From NCBI GenBank assembly GCA_030951045.1, contig JAUZQJ010000032.1, positions 1 through 43,350 on the forward strand: a stretch of DNA of 43,350 bases. Reading direction: 5' to 3'. The first letter of the stretch is position 1; the number at the start of each line of letters is the position of its first letter. This DNA is from Mariprofundus sp. (GTDB taxonomy: Bacteria > Pseudomonadota > Zetaproteobacteria > Mariprofundales > Mariprofundaceae). The notes beneath the pieces are model-generated. The model was not told where the DNA came from. It saw nothing but the letters and a program-made list of their open reading frames with translations, and made no database searches. The position numbers were made by a program, and so were the translations under genes. This document shows, in pieces, positions 1-7,785 of the stretch.

Positions 1-195
1 TGCCGAAAGCCACCCACTTAAAATGGCCTGACGACTATTGTGAAGACTCACAAGGGTGATTTCAGAGAAATAGGTGATGGCTCTTGATTTAACTGTTTCT
101 AGCCGAAAACCATGTCAAGCTTTATCATGCTGAATAGTTACAATATTGGTAATATAAATACCTAATATACTGTTTTAAAAGCATTATATTCTTTA

Positions 196-212
196 TGCAT
201 AAATTTTATGCA
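196..212. promoter_or_regulatory. Perfect 8-bp-arm dyad, operator-like
   Basis: TGCATAAA and TTTATGCA are exact reverse complements separated by one base. A dyad of this size in an AT-rich non-coding stretch is typical of a dimeric regulator site, but no gene in the window starts beside it, so a regulatory role is inference. Confidence 0.4.
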
Positions 213-262
213 AACAACCTGTTGTATGTCATAAAGCCTTAAAAAAGCCCATTTTACGAACT

Positions 263-297
263 CTATCCACACAGTTATACACAGGTTATGTGCACAA
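263..297. promoter_or_regulatory. Cluster of DnaA-box-like 9-mers
   Basis: Three 9-mers resembling the DnaA consensus TTWTNCACA lie within 35 bases. They are CTATCCACA at 263-271 (one mismatch), TTATACACA at 275-283 (exact match, identical to the E. coli oriC R2 box), and TGTGCACAA at 289-297 (reverse orientation, one mismatch). No dnaA or dnaN gene is in the window. This could be a DnaA regulatory or titration site, or the edge of a replication-related region. Confidence 0.4.
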
Positions 298-464
298 CTG
301 AAAAAGTCTTTGTATTATAAGGCATTTACCCAAAAGAGAGATCTGGAAATCGTGTTTCTCCTCTTCATTCCGTCACGCTTTCATTCAGATATTTTTGCAT
401 GTTTCAGTGTATCCCTCAGATGATCCGCCCATGAATCCTGAAAACCTGAGTGCCGAAGCACTGT

Positions 465-614
465 GTCACAATTGACGGCAACCACCCACTAGCTGGCCAG
501 AACCTGACCTTTGATGTTGAAGTCACTGATATTCGTGATGCCACCGAAGAAGAACTGGAGCACGGCCATGTACATGGTGATGACGAAGAGTTCTCTATCC
601 AATCAATCAGGTGA
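465..614 (+). pseudogene. slyD: 3' remnant of slyD-type FKBP peptidyl-prolyl isomerase
   Basis: Translation from 465 gives about 49 residues ending in TGA at 612-614. It opens with VTIDGNHPLAGQ, followed by LTFDVEVTDIRDATEEELEH and a GHVHGD stretch. This is the diagnostic end of the SlyD FKBP fold, with its insert-in-flap domain missing. Full SlyD has about 150 residues before this metal-binding tail; here homology stops abruptly at about 464 and an in-frame stop lies just upstream, with no start codon or ribosome site. The usual His/Cys-rich tail is also short. I read it as a decayed 3' fragment. Family assignment is firm from the motif; inactivity is inferred from the missing N-terminal domain. 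Confidence 0.8.
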
Positions 615-651
615 TAGTTTGGATTCTGTTGCAATTACCTATCACTTTTAT

Positions 652-1158
652 TCACTTACTAAATGGGCCACCACCAGAATAATTAAATGTGCGAACAGGC
701 TTCACTTCTTTCTCGATTGTTGTTGAATACTGAATATTTGAAACGATGTTTTGCAGGCTCATGCTTACAATTGGGGTGTTTTTGTATTGCGCATAAATAA
801 GCGTTTCTGATTTGCCTGTATTTGATAACATGATATCGGTTTTAGTAGGTTGACCCCAGGATCGAATCACATCTTTTTTGCTCATACCAATGGCAAGTTG
901 TTTAAACCTGATCAATTTGCTTACTTCGGCAGCAGTCAATGTGCCATGCCCAGCTTTTGAAGCATCATGAGCAGAGTAATCATGCATTTTTTGATGACTG
1001 ACTTCTTCCCCTGCATTACAAGGTTCATTTTGCCAAACGACTGAATCGAATGCTCCAGCGCCTTTGCATTTATAAATACTGCCAGCGGATGAAAGTGCAG
1101 GGACCATCAACAGCAACACCATGCTCCATGACAGCCCTTTCAGAAATTGTATGGTCAT
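652..1158 (-). CDS. Exported DUF4124/SmpA-like protein
   Basis: A 168-residue protein with a signal peptide (charged start, hydrophobic core at about 10-23, cleavage near ALSSAG). After it comes a short DUF4124-like segment (IYKCKGAG and WQNEPCNAG) with two Cys that could form a disulfide. Residues about 85-140 resemble the SmpA/OmlA (BamE-like) fold, with IGMSKKDVIRSWGQPT as the typical 'G-M-x-x-x-x-V-x-x-x-x-G-x-P' helix-turn signature. Proteins of this kind sit in the periplasm or on the inner face of the outer membrane, and most have no known role. It stands alone, with its start about 100 bases downstream of pncC. No lipobox is seen. Confidence 0.7.
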   Translation of the reverse strand: MTIQFLKGLSWSMVLLLMVPALSSAGSIYKCKGAGAFDSVVWQNEPCNAGEEVSHQKMHDYSAHDASKAGHGTLTAAEVSKLIRFKQLAIGMSKKDVIRSWGQPTKTDIMLSNTGKSETLIYAQYKNTPIVSMSLQNIVSNIQYSTTIEKEVKPVRTFNYSGGGPFSK

Positions 1159-1255
1159 CTTATCTCTCCCAACCCTTACCCAATGCTGTATGAGTATAGC
1201 AGAAAAATGTGTACTTACTTTTTTGCTTATCAGGGAAATTATTAGATCTTTAATA

Positions 1256-2248
1256 TCAGGGTTTTGATATTTCCCGTTTGTGTAACATCAAAGTCAGAGA
1301 CTGGGTCACTGCCCTGTTCTGGATTTCGTGGCGAGCACCATCCAGTTGCAGACAGCGACTCGTTGTACTCTGGCCATCTTGTGCAACGGCTACCCAAACG
1401 GTGCCAACCGGTTTTTCTTCGGTTCCACCACCCGGGCCTGCGATGCCACTGGTGGCGATGCAGATATGCGATTGTTCTGAACTACCGGCATCCACCCCGC
1501 CATTGGCCATGGCGATCACAACATCCTGACTGACTGCACCAAACTCTTCGATCAATTCGGGATCAACATCAAGCTCATCCTGCTTAGCCTGGTTGCTATA
1601 GGTGACCCAGCTGCGATCCACTACCTCGGATGAACCGGGTACCCGGCATAAGCGTGATGCAATGCCACCTGCTGTGCAGGACTCCACCGTGCGAATCGAT
1701 ATTCCTTTTTCTTTCAGAGTATTTATAACCTGTTCTTCAATCATAAGGCCGGCGTTATTCAGGCATGGAATCTGTGCCTGTTTCTCCAGACTGGCGCTCA
1801 TGCCGGCCTCTAGTTTAATCGGCAGCGCATCACTGGCAGCAATATATAACGGTAATAACGGTTCTCCATTATTCAATGCCGCAAGCCAGCTATTGCGCTG
1901 ATAGGCGATTTCACCAATGGGCAATAACAGTGTCTGATGCGACTGATGTTGAAAATGAAGTGCGTGACGTGGTGGATTATCCAGTGGGATCGACGTGCCT
2001 TGAACATCCTCAATAAAGGGTTCAGCGACAACATTGAGTTCTTCTTCTGTAGCAAAAAAAATCTGAATGTCAGCCTTGCTATTTTTCCATGCGCCGGACT
2101 CAAGCAGACCAATACTGACATCTGATGCACCGGCAGATTGTAGCCATGCGCTAAGCCAGCCGGTGGAGATGCCTGCACTCATCAGGTTTTGCAGACCAGC
2201 TTCGCTGATGATCAAGCTAGCCTGAATAGATGGTTTCAAGGTAGACAT
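1256..2248 (-). CDS. pncC: Nicotinamide-nucleotide amidase (CinA C-terminal domain), N-terminally extended
   Basis: 330 residues. About 170-325 form a complete PncC/CinA C-terminal domain, which deamidates nicotinamide mononucleotide to nicotinic acid mononucleotide in NAD salvage. ESCTAGG (189-195) holds the expected Ser nucleophile, YSNQAKQ follows at about 217, and the glycine-rich TSGIAGPGGG with EEKPVGTVW lies at about 266-285. Stand-alone PncC is about 160 residues. Here another 165 precede it that do not show the usual COG1058 MoaB-like domain motifs and that I do not recognise. The ATG overlaps the pgpA stop by one base (TAATG), so the two are translationally coupled in a thiL-pgpA-pncC run, as in several proteobacteria. 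Confidence 0.88.
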   Translation of the reverse strand: MSTLKPSIQASLIISEAGLQNLMSAGISTGWLSAWLQSAGASDVSIGLLESGAWKNSKADIQIFFATEEELNVVAEPFIEDVQGTSIPLDNPPRHALHFQHQSHQTLLLPIGEIAYQRNSWLAALNNGEPLLPLYIAASDALPIKLEAGMSASLEKQAQIPCLNNAGLMIEEQVINTLKEKGISIRTVESCTAGGIASRLCRVPGSSEVVDRSWVTYSNQAKQDELDVDPELIEEFGAVSQDVVIAMANGGVDAGSSEQSHICIATSGIAGPGGGTEEKPVGTVWVAVAQDGQSTTSRCLQLDGARHEIQNRAVTQSLTLMLHKREISKP

Positions 2249-2736
2249 TAGCTAAGCAGCTGAAACAAGACGGTAACGGCAATGGCCCCCATCACACCTG
2301 CAACCAGATCATCGGCAATGATGGACCACCACGGAGCCCCCAGTTTTTCAGCCAGCGAAACAGGCCATGGTTTGAATATATCAAACAGGCGAAATGCGAT
2401 AAAAGCAAAGACCAGCGTCTGAAAACTATGACCAAGTTCAGGCACAAGCATGGCAATGCATAGCCATTGACCAGCCCATTCATCAATGACAATCCAGCCG
2501 GGATCTTTATCACCGCTCAGGGTCGGTATTACCTTATAACATACCCAGCAACCGATGATGGTAACAATCAGCGTAGCAACGAGCAGCGTGTTTGAGCCTG
2601 CATACTCAATAATCAACCAGGCTGGCAACAGGGATGCAATCGAACCCCAGGTGCCCGGTGCTGAGGGTAACCAGCCGCTGCCAAAACCTGCTGCGATCCA
2701 ATGATTGATGGTACGCTGATCAGCTGAAGTGGTCAT
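2248..2736 (-). CDS. pgpA: Phosphatidylglycerophosphatase A
   Basis: 162 residues, the usual PgpA length. It dephosphorylates phosphatidylglycerophosphate to phosphatidylglycerol at the inner membrane. Seen: the N-terminal GFGSGWLPSAPGTWGS motif (about 18-33), then hydrophobic segments, the acidic DEWAGQW motif (about 85-91), FRLFDIFKPWP (about 115-125), and a C-terminal DDLVAGVMGA membrane segment. These are the hallmark PgpA motifs. Its start lies inside the end of thiL (17-base overlap) and its stop overlaps the pncC start, so all three genes are one transcription unit. Confidence 0.93.
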   Translation of the reverse strand: MTTSADQRTINHWIAAGFGSGWLPSAPGTWGSIASLLPAWLIIEYAGSNTLLVATLIVTIIGCWVCYKVIPTLSGDKDPGWIVIDEWAGQWLCIAMLVPELGHSFQTLVFAFIAFRLFDIFKPWPVSLAEKLGAPWWSIIADDLVAGVMGAIAVTVLFQLLS

Positions 2737-3649
2737 AACCTTTACTCCCGATATCTACTATCTTGCCATTCAACAACAAAGCTACGCCCGGCTCTTCTCT
2801 GCAATGGCCGATCTTCAGTGCAAGTTCATCCGGGAACGCCATATGCGCCGGCGCTGTAAAGAGCAGTGCATAATCTTCACCACCCTGCATAACGTTATTC
2901 AGTGCTGCCGCTTCACCCAGTTGGTCAGAGAGATAGGCCCAGTCCGGTACCTTGTTGATCTCAAGTTCCATGCCTATCTTTGATGCATGGCAAATGTGTT
3001 CTGCATCCTGCAGCAGACCATCACTAACATCGATGCAGCAGGCGATACCGCGTTCTCGTAAGGCGATACCAGCTTGCAGTTGCGGCGTGAGTGTTTCGAA
3101 ATGTTTAATGAATAGGCCATCGTACTCTTTATCAAACCACTGCTTTAGCCCTGCCGCATGAAAGCCCAGTTTACCGCATAACCAGACGACATCACTCGCT
3201 TTTGCTTCATTCCGCCGCATGGCGCTGCCTGCTGGCAGTTCACCAGCCACAGTAACCGATACCGCATTGGTAGCACTTTTGCTGGTGTCTCCACCAGCTA
3301 ATTCAACATCGTAACGTCTTAGAGCAGCAGTAGCGCCCTGCCCCAATAATTCGACCGCAGCGCTATCAAGCGCCATCACATTCAACCAGACGCATACGGG
3401 TTCTGCGCCCATGGCAGCCAGATCAGACAGGGCTGAACAGACAGCCCGATCAGCGGCGTTATCGAGTGGAAAGTCATCAGGCCAGTGTACGTTCTGTACC
3501 GAAGAATCAGTACTGACCACCAGCTCACAAGCTGCTGTTGGTTTGTGAATGGAGCCATCATCACCAATACCGAATGATGTGAATGCTTTTGCACTACCAC
3601 CAGCACCTTTAAACAGGCGGTTGATGAGTTTAAATTCGCCTTCAGCCAT
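2720..3649 (-). CDS. thiL: Thiamine-monophosphate kinase
   Basis: 309 residues, typical of ThiL, which phosphorylates thiamine monophosphate to the active cofactor thiamine diphosphate in the cytosol. It belongs to the PurM/AIR-synthase-like ATP-binding superfamily. Visible motifs in order: GIGDDGS near 27-33 (Mg-ATP binding), STDSSVQNVHW near 47, AVCSALSDLAAMGA, AGGDTSKS near 138, DVSDGLLQD near 207 and GGEDYALLFT near 256. It overlaps pgpA by 17 bases, a common thiL-pgpA pairing. It follows rsmB after about 30 bases, so rsmB-thiL-pgpA-pncC may be one operon. Confidence 0.95.
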   Translation of the reverse strand: MAEGEFKLINRLFKGAGGSAKAFTSFGIGDDGSIHKPTAACELVVSTDSSVQNVHWPDDFPLDNAADRAVCSALSDLAAMGAEPVCVWLNVMALDSAAVELLGQGATAALRRYDVELAGGDTSKSATNAVSVTVAGELPAGSAMRRNEAKASDVVWLCGKLGFHAAGLKQWFDKEYDGLFIKHFETLTPQLQAGIALRERGIACCIDVSDGLLQDAEHICHASKIGMELEINKVPDWAYLSDQLGEAAALNNVMQGGEDYALLFTAPAHMAFPDELALKIGHCREEPGVALLLNGKIVDIGSKGYDHFS

Positions 3650-3679
3650 CAGAGCACTGACTGACAGATCTATTATGTT

Positions 3680-4909
3680 TCACTGGGAGGCACACTTTGT
3701 GACGCAGGCATGGAAGAAACCATCATGATCCATGCTAGGAAGCAATCGCGTTTGGTCAGTGATGGTGAGCGTATGTTTCAAACCATCAAATACTTCTTCA
3801 TTCTCCTGCGCATGAATCGAACAAACAGCATAGATCATACTGCTATCGACTTTTAGCACCCTGAGTGATTCGTTCATCATCGCACCCTGAATCTGAGAGA
3901 GTCTGTTTACCGCCTCCTGATTTTGAAGATATTTGGCATCGGGATGACGGCGCAAAATACCCGATGCAGAGCAGGCCGCATCCAGGAAGATGGCATCAAC
4001 GCTATTGTCTTCAAAGCTAAGCTCCATCGCATCCCCCTGCAGAATCTCAACATGTTCACAGTGCAGGCGTTTCAAATTCTCCTGCAATCTGGGGATACGT
4101 TTTTCACTCAGTTCCACTGCCACGATGCGGGCCTTGGGAAAACGATGCGCTAACAGGGCTGTTTTACCACCGGGTGCGGCACAGACATCAAGCATCAGAC
4201 CATCAAAGTCAGCCGGTAGTTTCAGCGCCATCACTGCCGCCTGTGCAGCCTGATCCATGACAGTGAATGCACCAGCATCAAAACCAGGTAGAGCTGTGAC
4301 ATCGGTGCCAGACGGCAATAACACGGCAAATGGAGACAGAGCCCCTGTTTCTACGTCAATACCGGACGCTTGAACCTCGGCTATCCAGGCATCCCGATCT
4401 ACAAACAGGGCTAAAGAGAGTTTGGGTGGTGTCTTTAGAGCGGCACCGAGTAATTGTACTTCATCTGCACCAAAGGCATCGCGCCACTGGGCATAGATCC
4501 ACTTGGGTAGTTCGGCACGCTGATTGGGTTTGAGTTTTTTAGGTACCTGATTCACGCTCACCTTGCGCAACACCGCATTTACAAACGGGGCGGCTTTCGG
4601 GCTGAGATGCTTGATTGCCGATACTGTTTCAGAGACAGCGGCATGTACGGGTACACGCATATGCCGCAATTGATAGGTACCGACTGCTAGTGCGGCATAG
4701 GTAAAATCGTCGGGCTTGGTTTTAATAAAGCGGGAAAAATCGGCTTCCAGAGAAAAACTGCGGCGCAATACACCATAAACACATTCATGCAGTAACTTGC
4801 GATCGCGTAGCTCCAGATGCGCTGCGGCACGCTGCATGACAACATCAGCCTTCTGCTCATTATGCAGGACCTGCTTTAAACATTCGATTGCTGCTTTGCG
4901 TACCTGCAT
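3680..4909 (-). CDS. rsmB: 16S rRNA m5C967 methyltransferase (RsmB/Sun family)
   Basis: The N-terminal third is a NusB-like RNA-binding domain (VRKAAIECLKQVL, then LLHECVYGVLRR). The C-terminal half is a SAM-dependent m5C methyltransferase: LDVCAAPGGKT binds SAM, LDAACSASGILRRHPDAKY is motif IV, and MIYAVCSIHAQENE is motif VI with the catalytic Cys. I chose the ATG at 4909: GGGA lies seven bases upstream and the protein opens on MQVRKAAIE like its family. A GTG at 4975 would add 22 unrelated residues. Motif IV normally reads DAPC; here it is DAAC, so the proline before the conserved Cys is replaced. Family assignment is firm. Confidence 0.9.
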   Translation of the reverse strand: MQVRKAAIECLKQVLHNEQKADVVMQRAAAHLELRDRKLLHECVYGVLRRSFSLEADFSRFIKTKPDDFTYAALAVGTYQLRHMRVPVHAAVSETVSAIKHLSPKAAPFVNAVLRKVSVNQVPKKLKPNQRAELPKWIYAQWRDAFGADEVQLLGAALKTPPKLSLALFVDRDAWIAEVQASGIDVETGALSPFAVLLPSGTDVTALPGFDAGAFTVMDQAAQAAVMALKLPADFDGLMLDVCAAPGGKTALLAHRFPKARIVAVELSEKRIPRLQENLKRLHCEHVEILQGDAMELSFEDNSVDAIFLDAACSASGILRRHPDAKYLQNQEAVNRLSQIQGAMMNESLRVLKVDSSMIYAVCSIHAQENEEVFDGLKHTLTITDQTRLLPSMDHDGFFHACVTKCASQ

Positions 4910-5025
4910 GGTTGGGTCCCAGTGAAAAAAGTATGATAAATCAGAAGACAGGTAACGCGGTAAAGCGTTCACCACTTCTCTTATAAAGAAGTGAATTATG
5001 GTGGCCTACAACACTAGAGCAAGTA

Positions 5026-6270
5026 TCAATGCGCTTGGATAAGGGTAATTACTTTTTCATAGAGCAGGTAATCATTATTAGCAGCCTGTTGATTGGCCTT
5101 GCGAATATGTGCACCAGCTACAGCAGTCAGCTCATCTGATAGCAGACTCTCATAAAGGCCTTTGTAAAAATTATCGGGGATCACCCGTACCGTGTAACGT
5201 ACACTGCGGGCGTCTGTTGGTAAGGCCTTGAGCAAGAACTGGCGTGTTTCACCCGGCATGATGCGGGTATCACGCAACTCTTTCCAACCATCACCCTGGT
5301 AAGCAACCTCTCTGATAATCTCCCACTGCTGATGCTGCATGATGCTACCGACAGCGTTCAATGCTTCTGCTTCAACAATTACTTTGGGGGTGACGTACGT
5401 TGGAAATGCATGCCCTATCCATGTGGATGTAATGCTGAGATTAGCACTGTGATTCTGTTCGGTTAGTGAAAAGCTGAGCCCTTTTTTGACCATTTTTGGA
5501 TCGTGAATGCCTCTGAATTCATGGGCTCTATCCGGCATGTGACAGACCTGGCATGTGACTCCTTTATCGGAAAAAGAGCTGTTTTTCCATTCTATTAAGG
5601 TATTTTCTAAAGGTTTTCCATTGATTGCCATATAGTCAGGGAACTGATGGCATGATGCACAAAACTGCGACTGTTCAAAATCCTTGGTAGCTGTGAACCC
5701 GCCATGGGCCGGAGTATCTTGTTTACCAACTGCTCCCGTCGTTTTTGGTGGTGGTCCGAAACGATCGCCATTGCGTACATGGCAAACGGCACAACTCACG
5801 CCGGTGTGTCTCAGAGGGAGCAGTTTAGTATCTCGATCGCTCACATCATAATCGGCATCAGCATCAGCATCAAATCCTTCGGCATGTTTCAGACGCAAGA
5901 GAATCGAATCATCCATATCTGTTGGATCTGTATAAAGTTGCTCTTTCAATGGTGCATGGCACACCAGACAATCATTGGCATAGGTATGCCCCTGGCCCGG
6001 GAATTGCCCTACTAGACCTGGTGAGTAGGCGTGCGCATGCAGACTCTTTTTCCATACATTAAATTGAGCGGCATGACATTGTGCACATGCCTCCGGACGC
6101 AGATCTTTTTCAAGTTCAGACCAGTTGTGAGAAGACGGAACCTTGGCAGATGGGTTATCCCAGTAGCCAAGTGGCAGACCTGGATCGATAGCAGCAGCCA
6201 TCAGTATCAAGCCGCCGATAATAGAGATCGCTGCCAACACGGACTGCTTCAAACTCAAGGGTTTCTTCAC
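5026..6270 (-). CDS. Membrane-anchored pentahaem cytochrome c
   Basis: About 414 residues. The start is a GTG at 6270 with GGAG five bases upstream; the open frame runs further but without a ribosome site. One N-terminal hydrophobic segment (about 8-28) can act as anchor or signal. Five CXXCH haem sites follow: CAQCH (about 62), CLVCH (101), CAVCH (160), CASCH (204) and CQVCH (240). Spare His residues can act as distal ligands. The last 150 residues have no haem motif and look like a beta-rich domain. The arrangement recalls cytochrome c554-type multihaem proteins, but I cannot name a substrate. It would act on the periplasmic side in electron transfer. The next gene upstream is the NPC-repeat cytochrome, beyond a repeat element. 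Confidence 0.85.
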   Translation of the reverse strand: MKKPLSLKQSVLAAISIIGGLILMAAAIDPGLPLGYWDNPSAKVPSSHNWSELEKDLRPEACAQCHAAQFNVWKKSLHAHAYSPGLVGQFPGQGHTYANDCLVCHAPLKEQLYTDPTDMDDSILLRLKHAEGFDADADADYDVSDRDTKLLPLRHTGVSCAVCHVRNGDRFGPPPKTTGAVGKQDTPAHGGFTATKDFEQSQFCASCHQFPDYMAINGKPLENTLIEWKNSSFSDKGVTCQVCHMPDRAHEFRGIHDPKMVKKGLSFSLTEQNHSANLSITSTWIGHAFPTYVTPKVIVEAEALNAVGSIMQHQQWEIIREVAYQGDGWKELRDTRIMPGETRQFLLKALPTDARSVRYTVRVIPDNFYKGLYESLLSDELTAVAGAHIRKANQQAANNDYLLYEKVITLIQAH

Positions 6271-6717
6271 TATGACTCCATTCTTAAATCTGTTTAACTT
6301 AGACCAACTCACTATCTGACAGGGTAATTATATTATGTTTTGGCACTAAATGTTCCAAATAGTACAAATTGATTGTTTATCGCTTATGCAAAAAAGAAAG
6401 GAACCAAAGAAATTGCCCGCTAGCAGGTTGCCGATCATACATATTTAAAGCGGAAGAAATCAGCATAGCGCGCCGTTTTAAATCTGTATGATCGGGAGCC
6501 CGAAGGGCTGTCTGGTCTCCGGGCGGGGGGGGCCTTCTTTCGTTCTTTCTTGGGCACGCAAGAAAGGACAAACACAGCCTGAAGTGCTTCATGCCCATTC
6601 AGGCAAATCAGCCCCATACTCTGACAGTTGTTACTGATCTGCGTGCACAAATACGAAATGAAGCAGATATTTCTGTCTATACTTCAGTGTTTAACTGCGA
6701 GAATCTGCGTCTAACTA
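6271..6717. other. Intergenic stretch dominated by an inverted-repeat element
   Basis: No gene is visible between the pentahaem and NPC-repeat cytochromes. The stretch is occupied from about 6391 to 6567 by the nested inverted-repeat element listed separately. Open frames across the element look like translated repeat, not protein. Bases 6271-6390 should hold the ribosome site and possibly a promoter of the pentahaem gene. Confidence 0.6.
6391..6567. repeat. Nested inverted-repeat element (MITE/REP-like)
   Basis: Outer arms are related purine-rich tracts: AGAAAGGAACCAAAGAAA at about 6395-6412 on the plus strand, and AGAAAGAACGAAAGAAGG read on the minus strand at about 6534-6552. Inside them is a 23-base imperfect hairpin: 6431-6453 (starting CCGATCATACA) pairs with 6473-6495 (ending TGTATGATCGG) around a 19-base loop. 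A second small hairpin AGCCC-GAA-GGGCT is at 6497-6509, next to an 8-G run at 6525-6532. No transposase is present. The nested design suggests a non-autonomous mobile or extragenic repeat; copy number elsewhere is unknown. Confidence 0.6.
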
Positions 6718-7335
6718 CTAACGTTGTTCTTTCATAAACTGCATACGCAAGGCACGATAATATGCAGCCATCGCAGTTAACTCTTTTGAATTTTTCCCAA
6801 ACTGTTTTCCTTTCATTGGATTAAGCATGCAGTAATTGATCATCTGATCCAAGGTCACCACATCACCTACCATTTTTACAAAATGTGGGAAATTCTGATT
6901 ACGATCTAAATTCAACAGTTCATGATCTGCATGGCATGAGAGACATGCCAAACCGGATGTACCTAAACTTTCATCTTTCCACATTTTAGCACCGAGGGAT
7001 GCGGCTTCCTGATAGTTCTTAAATGCAGGTTTGCGAATGGGTGTCTTTTGATTTGCCGCACATGGGTTACCCATAGAACATGGGTTGGATTTCATGCTGC
7101 AAGGATTGGAGTGTTTTTTCATGGCGCATGGGTTGCATGGGTTCATATGCTTTTTCATGCTGCATGGGTTACACGGGTTCATATGTTTTTTCATACTGCA
7201 TGGGTTACATGGGTTCATATGCTTTTGCATCCCGCATGGATTGCATGGGTTAGCATGTGATCCAGCCAGGGCCGGGGTGCTAAACAAACCTATGCTGATA
7301 AGCATGGCGTAAATTACTCTTAATATATTATTCAT
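6718..7335 (-). CDS. Exported NPC-repeat protein fused to a cytochrome c domain
   Basis: 205 residues from the ATG at 7335, which has a strong GGAGGAGA six bases upstream; an upstream in-frame start is ignored. A signal peptide ends near PALA|G (24/25). Residues 28-75 are four 12-residue repeats of the form [12 protein letters not shown], followed by degenerate SNPCSM/NPC units to about 92, giving 11 Cys plus many Met and His. Residues about 105-200 form a class I-like cytochrome c: [11 protein letters not shown], haem site CLSCH at 131-135, then a [10 protein letters not shown] segment with candidate distal Met or Cys. The repeats are near-identical at DNA level (36-bp period, 7060-7254). 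I infer a periplasmic redox protein with a soft-metal-binding arm. The metal is unknown. Confidence 0.82.
   Translation of the reverse strand: MNNILRVIYAMLISIGLFSTPALAGSHANPCNPCGMQKHMNPCNPCSMKKHMNPCNPCSMKKHMNPCNPCAMKKHSNPCSMKSNPCSMGNPCAANQKTPIRKPAFKNYQEAASLGAKMWKDESLGTSGLACLSCHADHELLNLDRNQNFPHFVKMVGDVVTLDQMINYCMLNPMKGKQFGKNSKELTAMAAYYRALRMQFMKEQR
7060..7254 (-). repeat. 36-bp tandem coding repeats (NPCNPC units)
   Basis: In-frame 36-bp units encode the 12-residue repeat of the cytochrome fusion, most nearly identical over the four full copies and shorter and diverged toward the end. Such arrays can gain or lose units by slippage or recombination while keeping frame. The same unit type recurs at 7849-8019 in the neighbouring gene. 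Confidence 0.85.
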
Positions 7336-7376
7336 CGGTATCTCCTCCATCATAAATGCCGGTACTCCGGTCATGA

Positions 7377-7724
7377 TGTGGAAGTCGGCATTGCACCCCG
7401 CTTCTTACAACAGATGTTAGAAATATCTCCTGGCCTGGTATCAGTGGTTATGATTTGGCACTAGCGATACGTAAAGTGTTACCATTCCAAATTATCTTCT
7501 TTATTTCGGGAAACGCTTATTGCGAACATAACAAAACAGCAGCGCAAGAGACCTGCATGATTTTAAATAAGCCTATTCATCCAAAAGCGTTACTAGAAAG
7601 GGTCAGAGATGTCATTCTACCATGCCACAAACACCTTTCAGAAAAGCTAAACAACCCCCTCTCAACATGCGTGAATGCCGAATTATATGATTGCCCGTTT
7701 TGTTCACGTAATTTGCTTACATAA
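7377..7724 (+). pseudogene. Remnant of a response-regulator receiver domain
   Basis: This frame has no ATG or ribosome site; it opens after a stop at 7374-7376. From about 7413 it reads like the second half of a CheY-type receiver: NISWPGISGYDLALAIRK corresponds to the phospho-acceptor loop plus helix 3, IIFFISGNAY to strand 4, and ILNKPIHPKALLERVRDVI to the conserved Lys-Pro switch and last helix. The phospho-Asp position is Asn (AAT). The N-terminal half is missing. The tail ends with CPFC and a stop at 7724. It lies on the opposite strand between the two NPC-repeat genes. I regard it as a fossil fragment. Confidence 0.55.
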
Positions 7725-7785
7725 CAATCACCTTATCAAGGATTGTTCGGTTTCTAAGCGTTGAAAAATAGCGTGTGACGTAAAT

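Larger units (their letters stand above)
1..464. other. Non-coding flank with DnaA-box-like sites and a dyad
   Basis: No convincing gene is visible here. The stretch is AT-rich. It holds a perfect dyad at 196-212 (TGCATAAA-T-TTTATGCA) and a cluster of DnaA-box-like 9-mers at 263-297, each listed separately. The rest has no ORF with protein-like composition. It ends where the slyD remnant begins, so part of it may be DNA that replaced the 5' end of slyD. Confidence 0.6.

Noticed and set aside
6377-6650. Two minus-strand frames of about 70 codons between the cytochromes
   Set aside because: They translate the inverted-repeat element; Pro/Arg-rich runs come from the G/C tract.
7048-7312. Plus-strand frames with repeated Phe-Phe-His/Trp motifs opposite the NPC-repeat cytochrome
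   Set aside because: They are the antisense reading of the 36-bp coding repeats, with no ribosome site.
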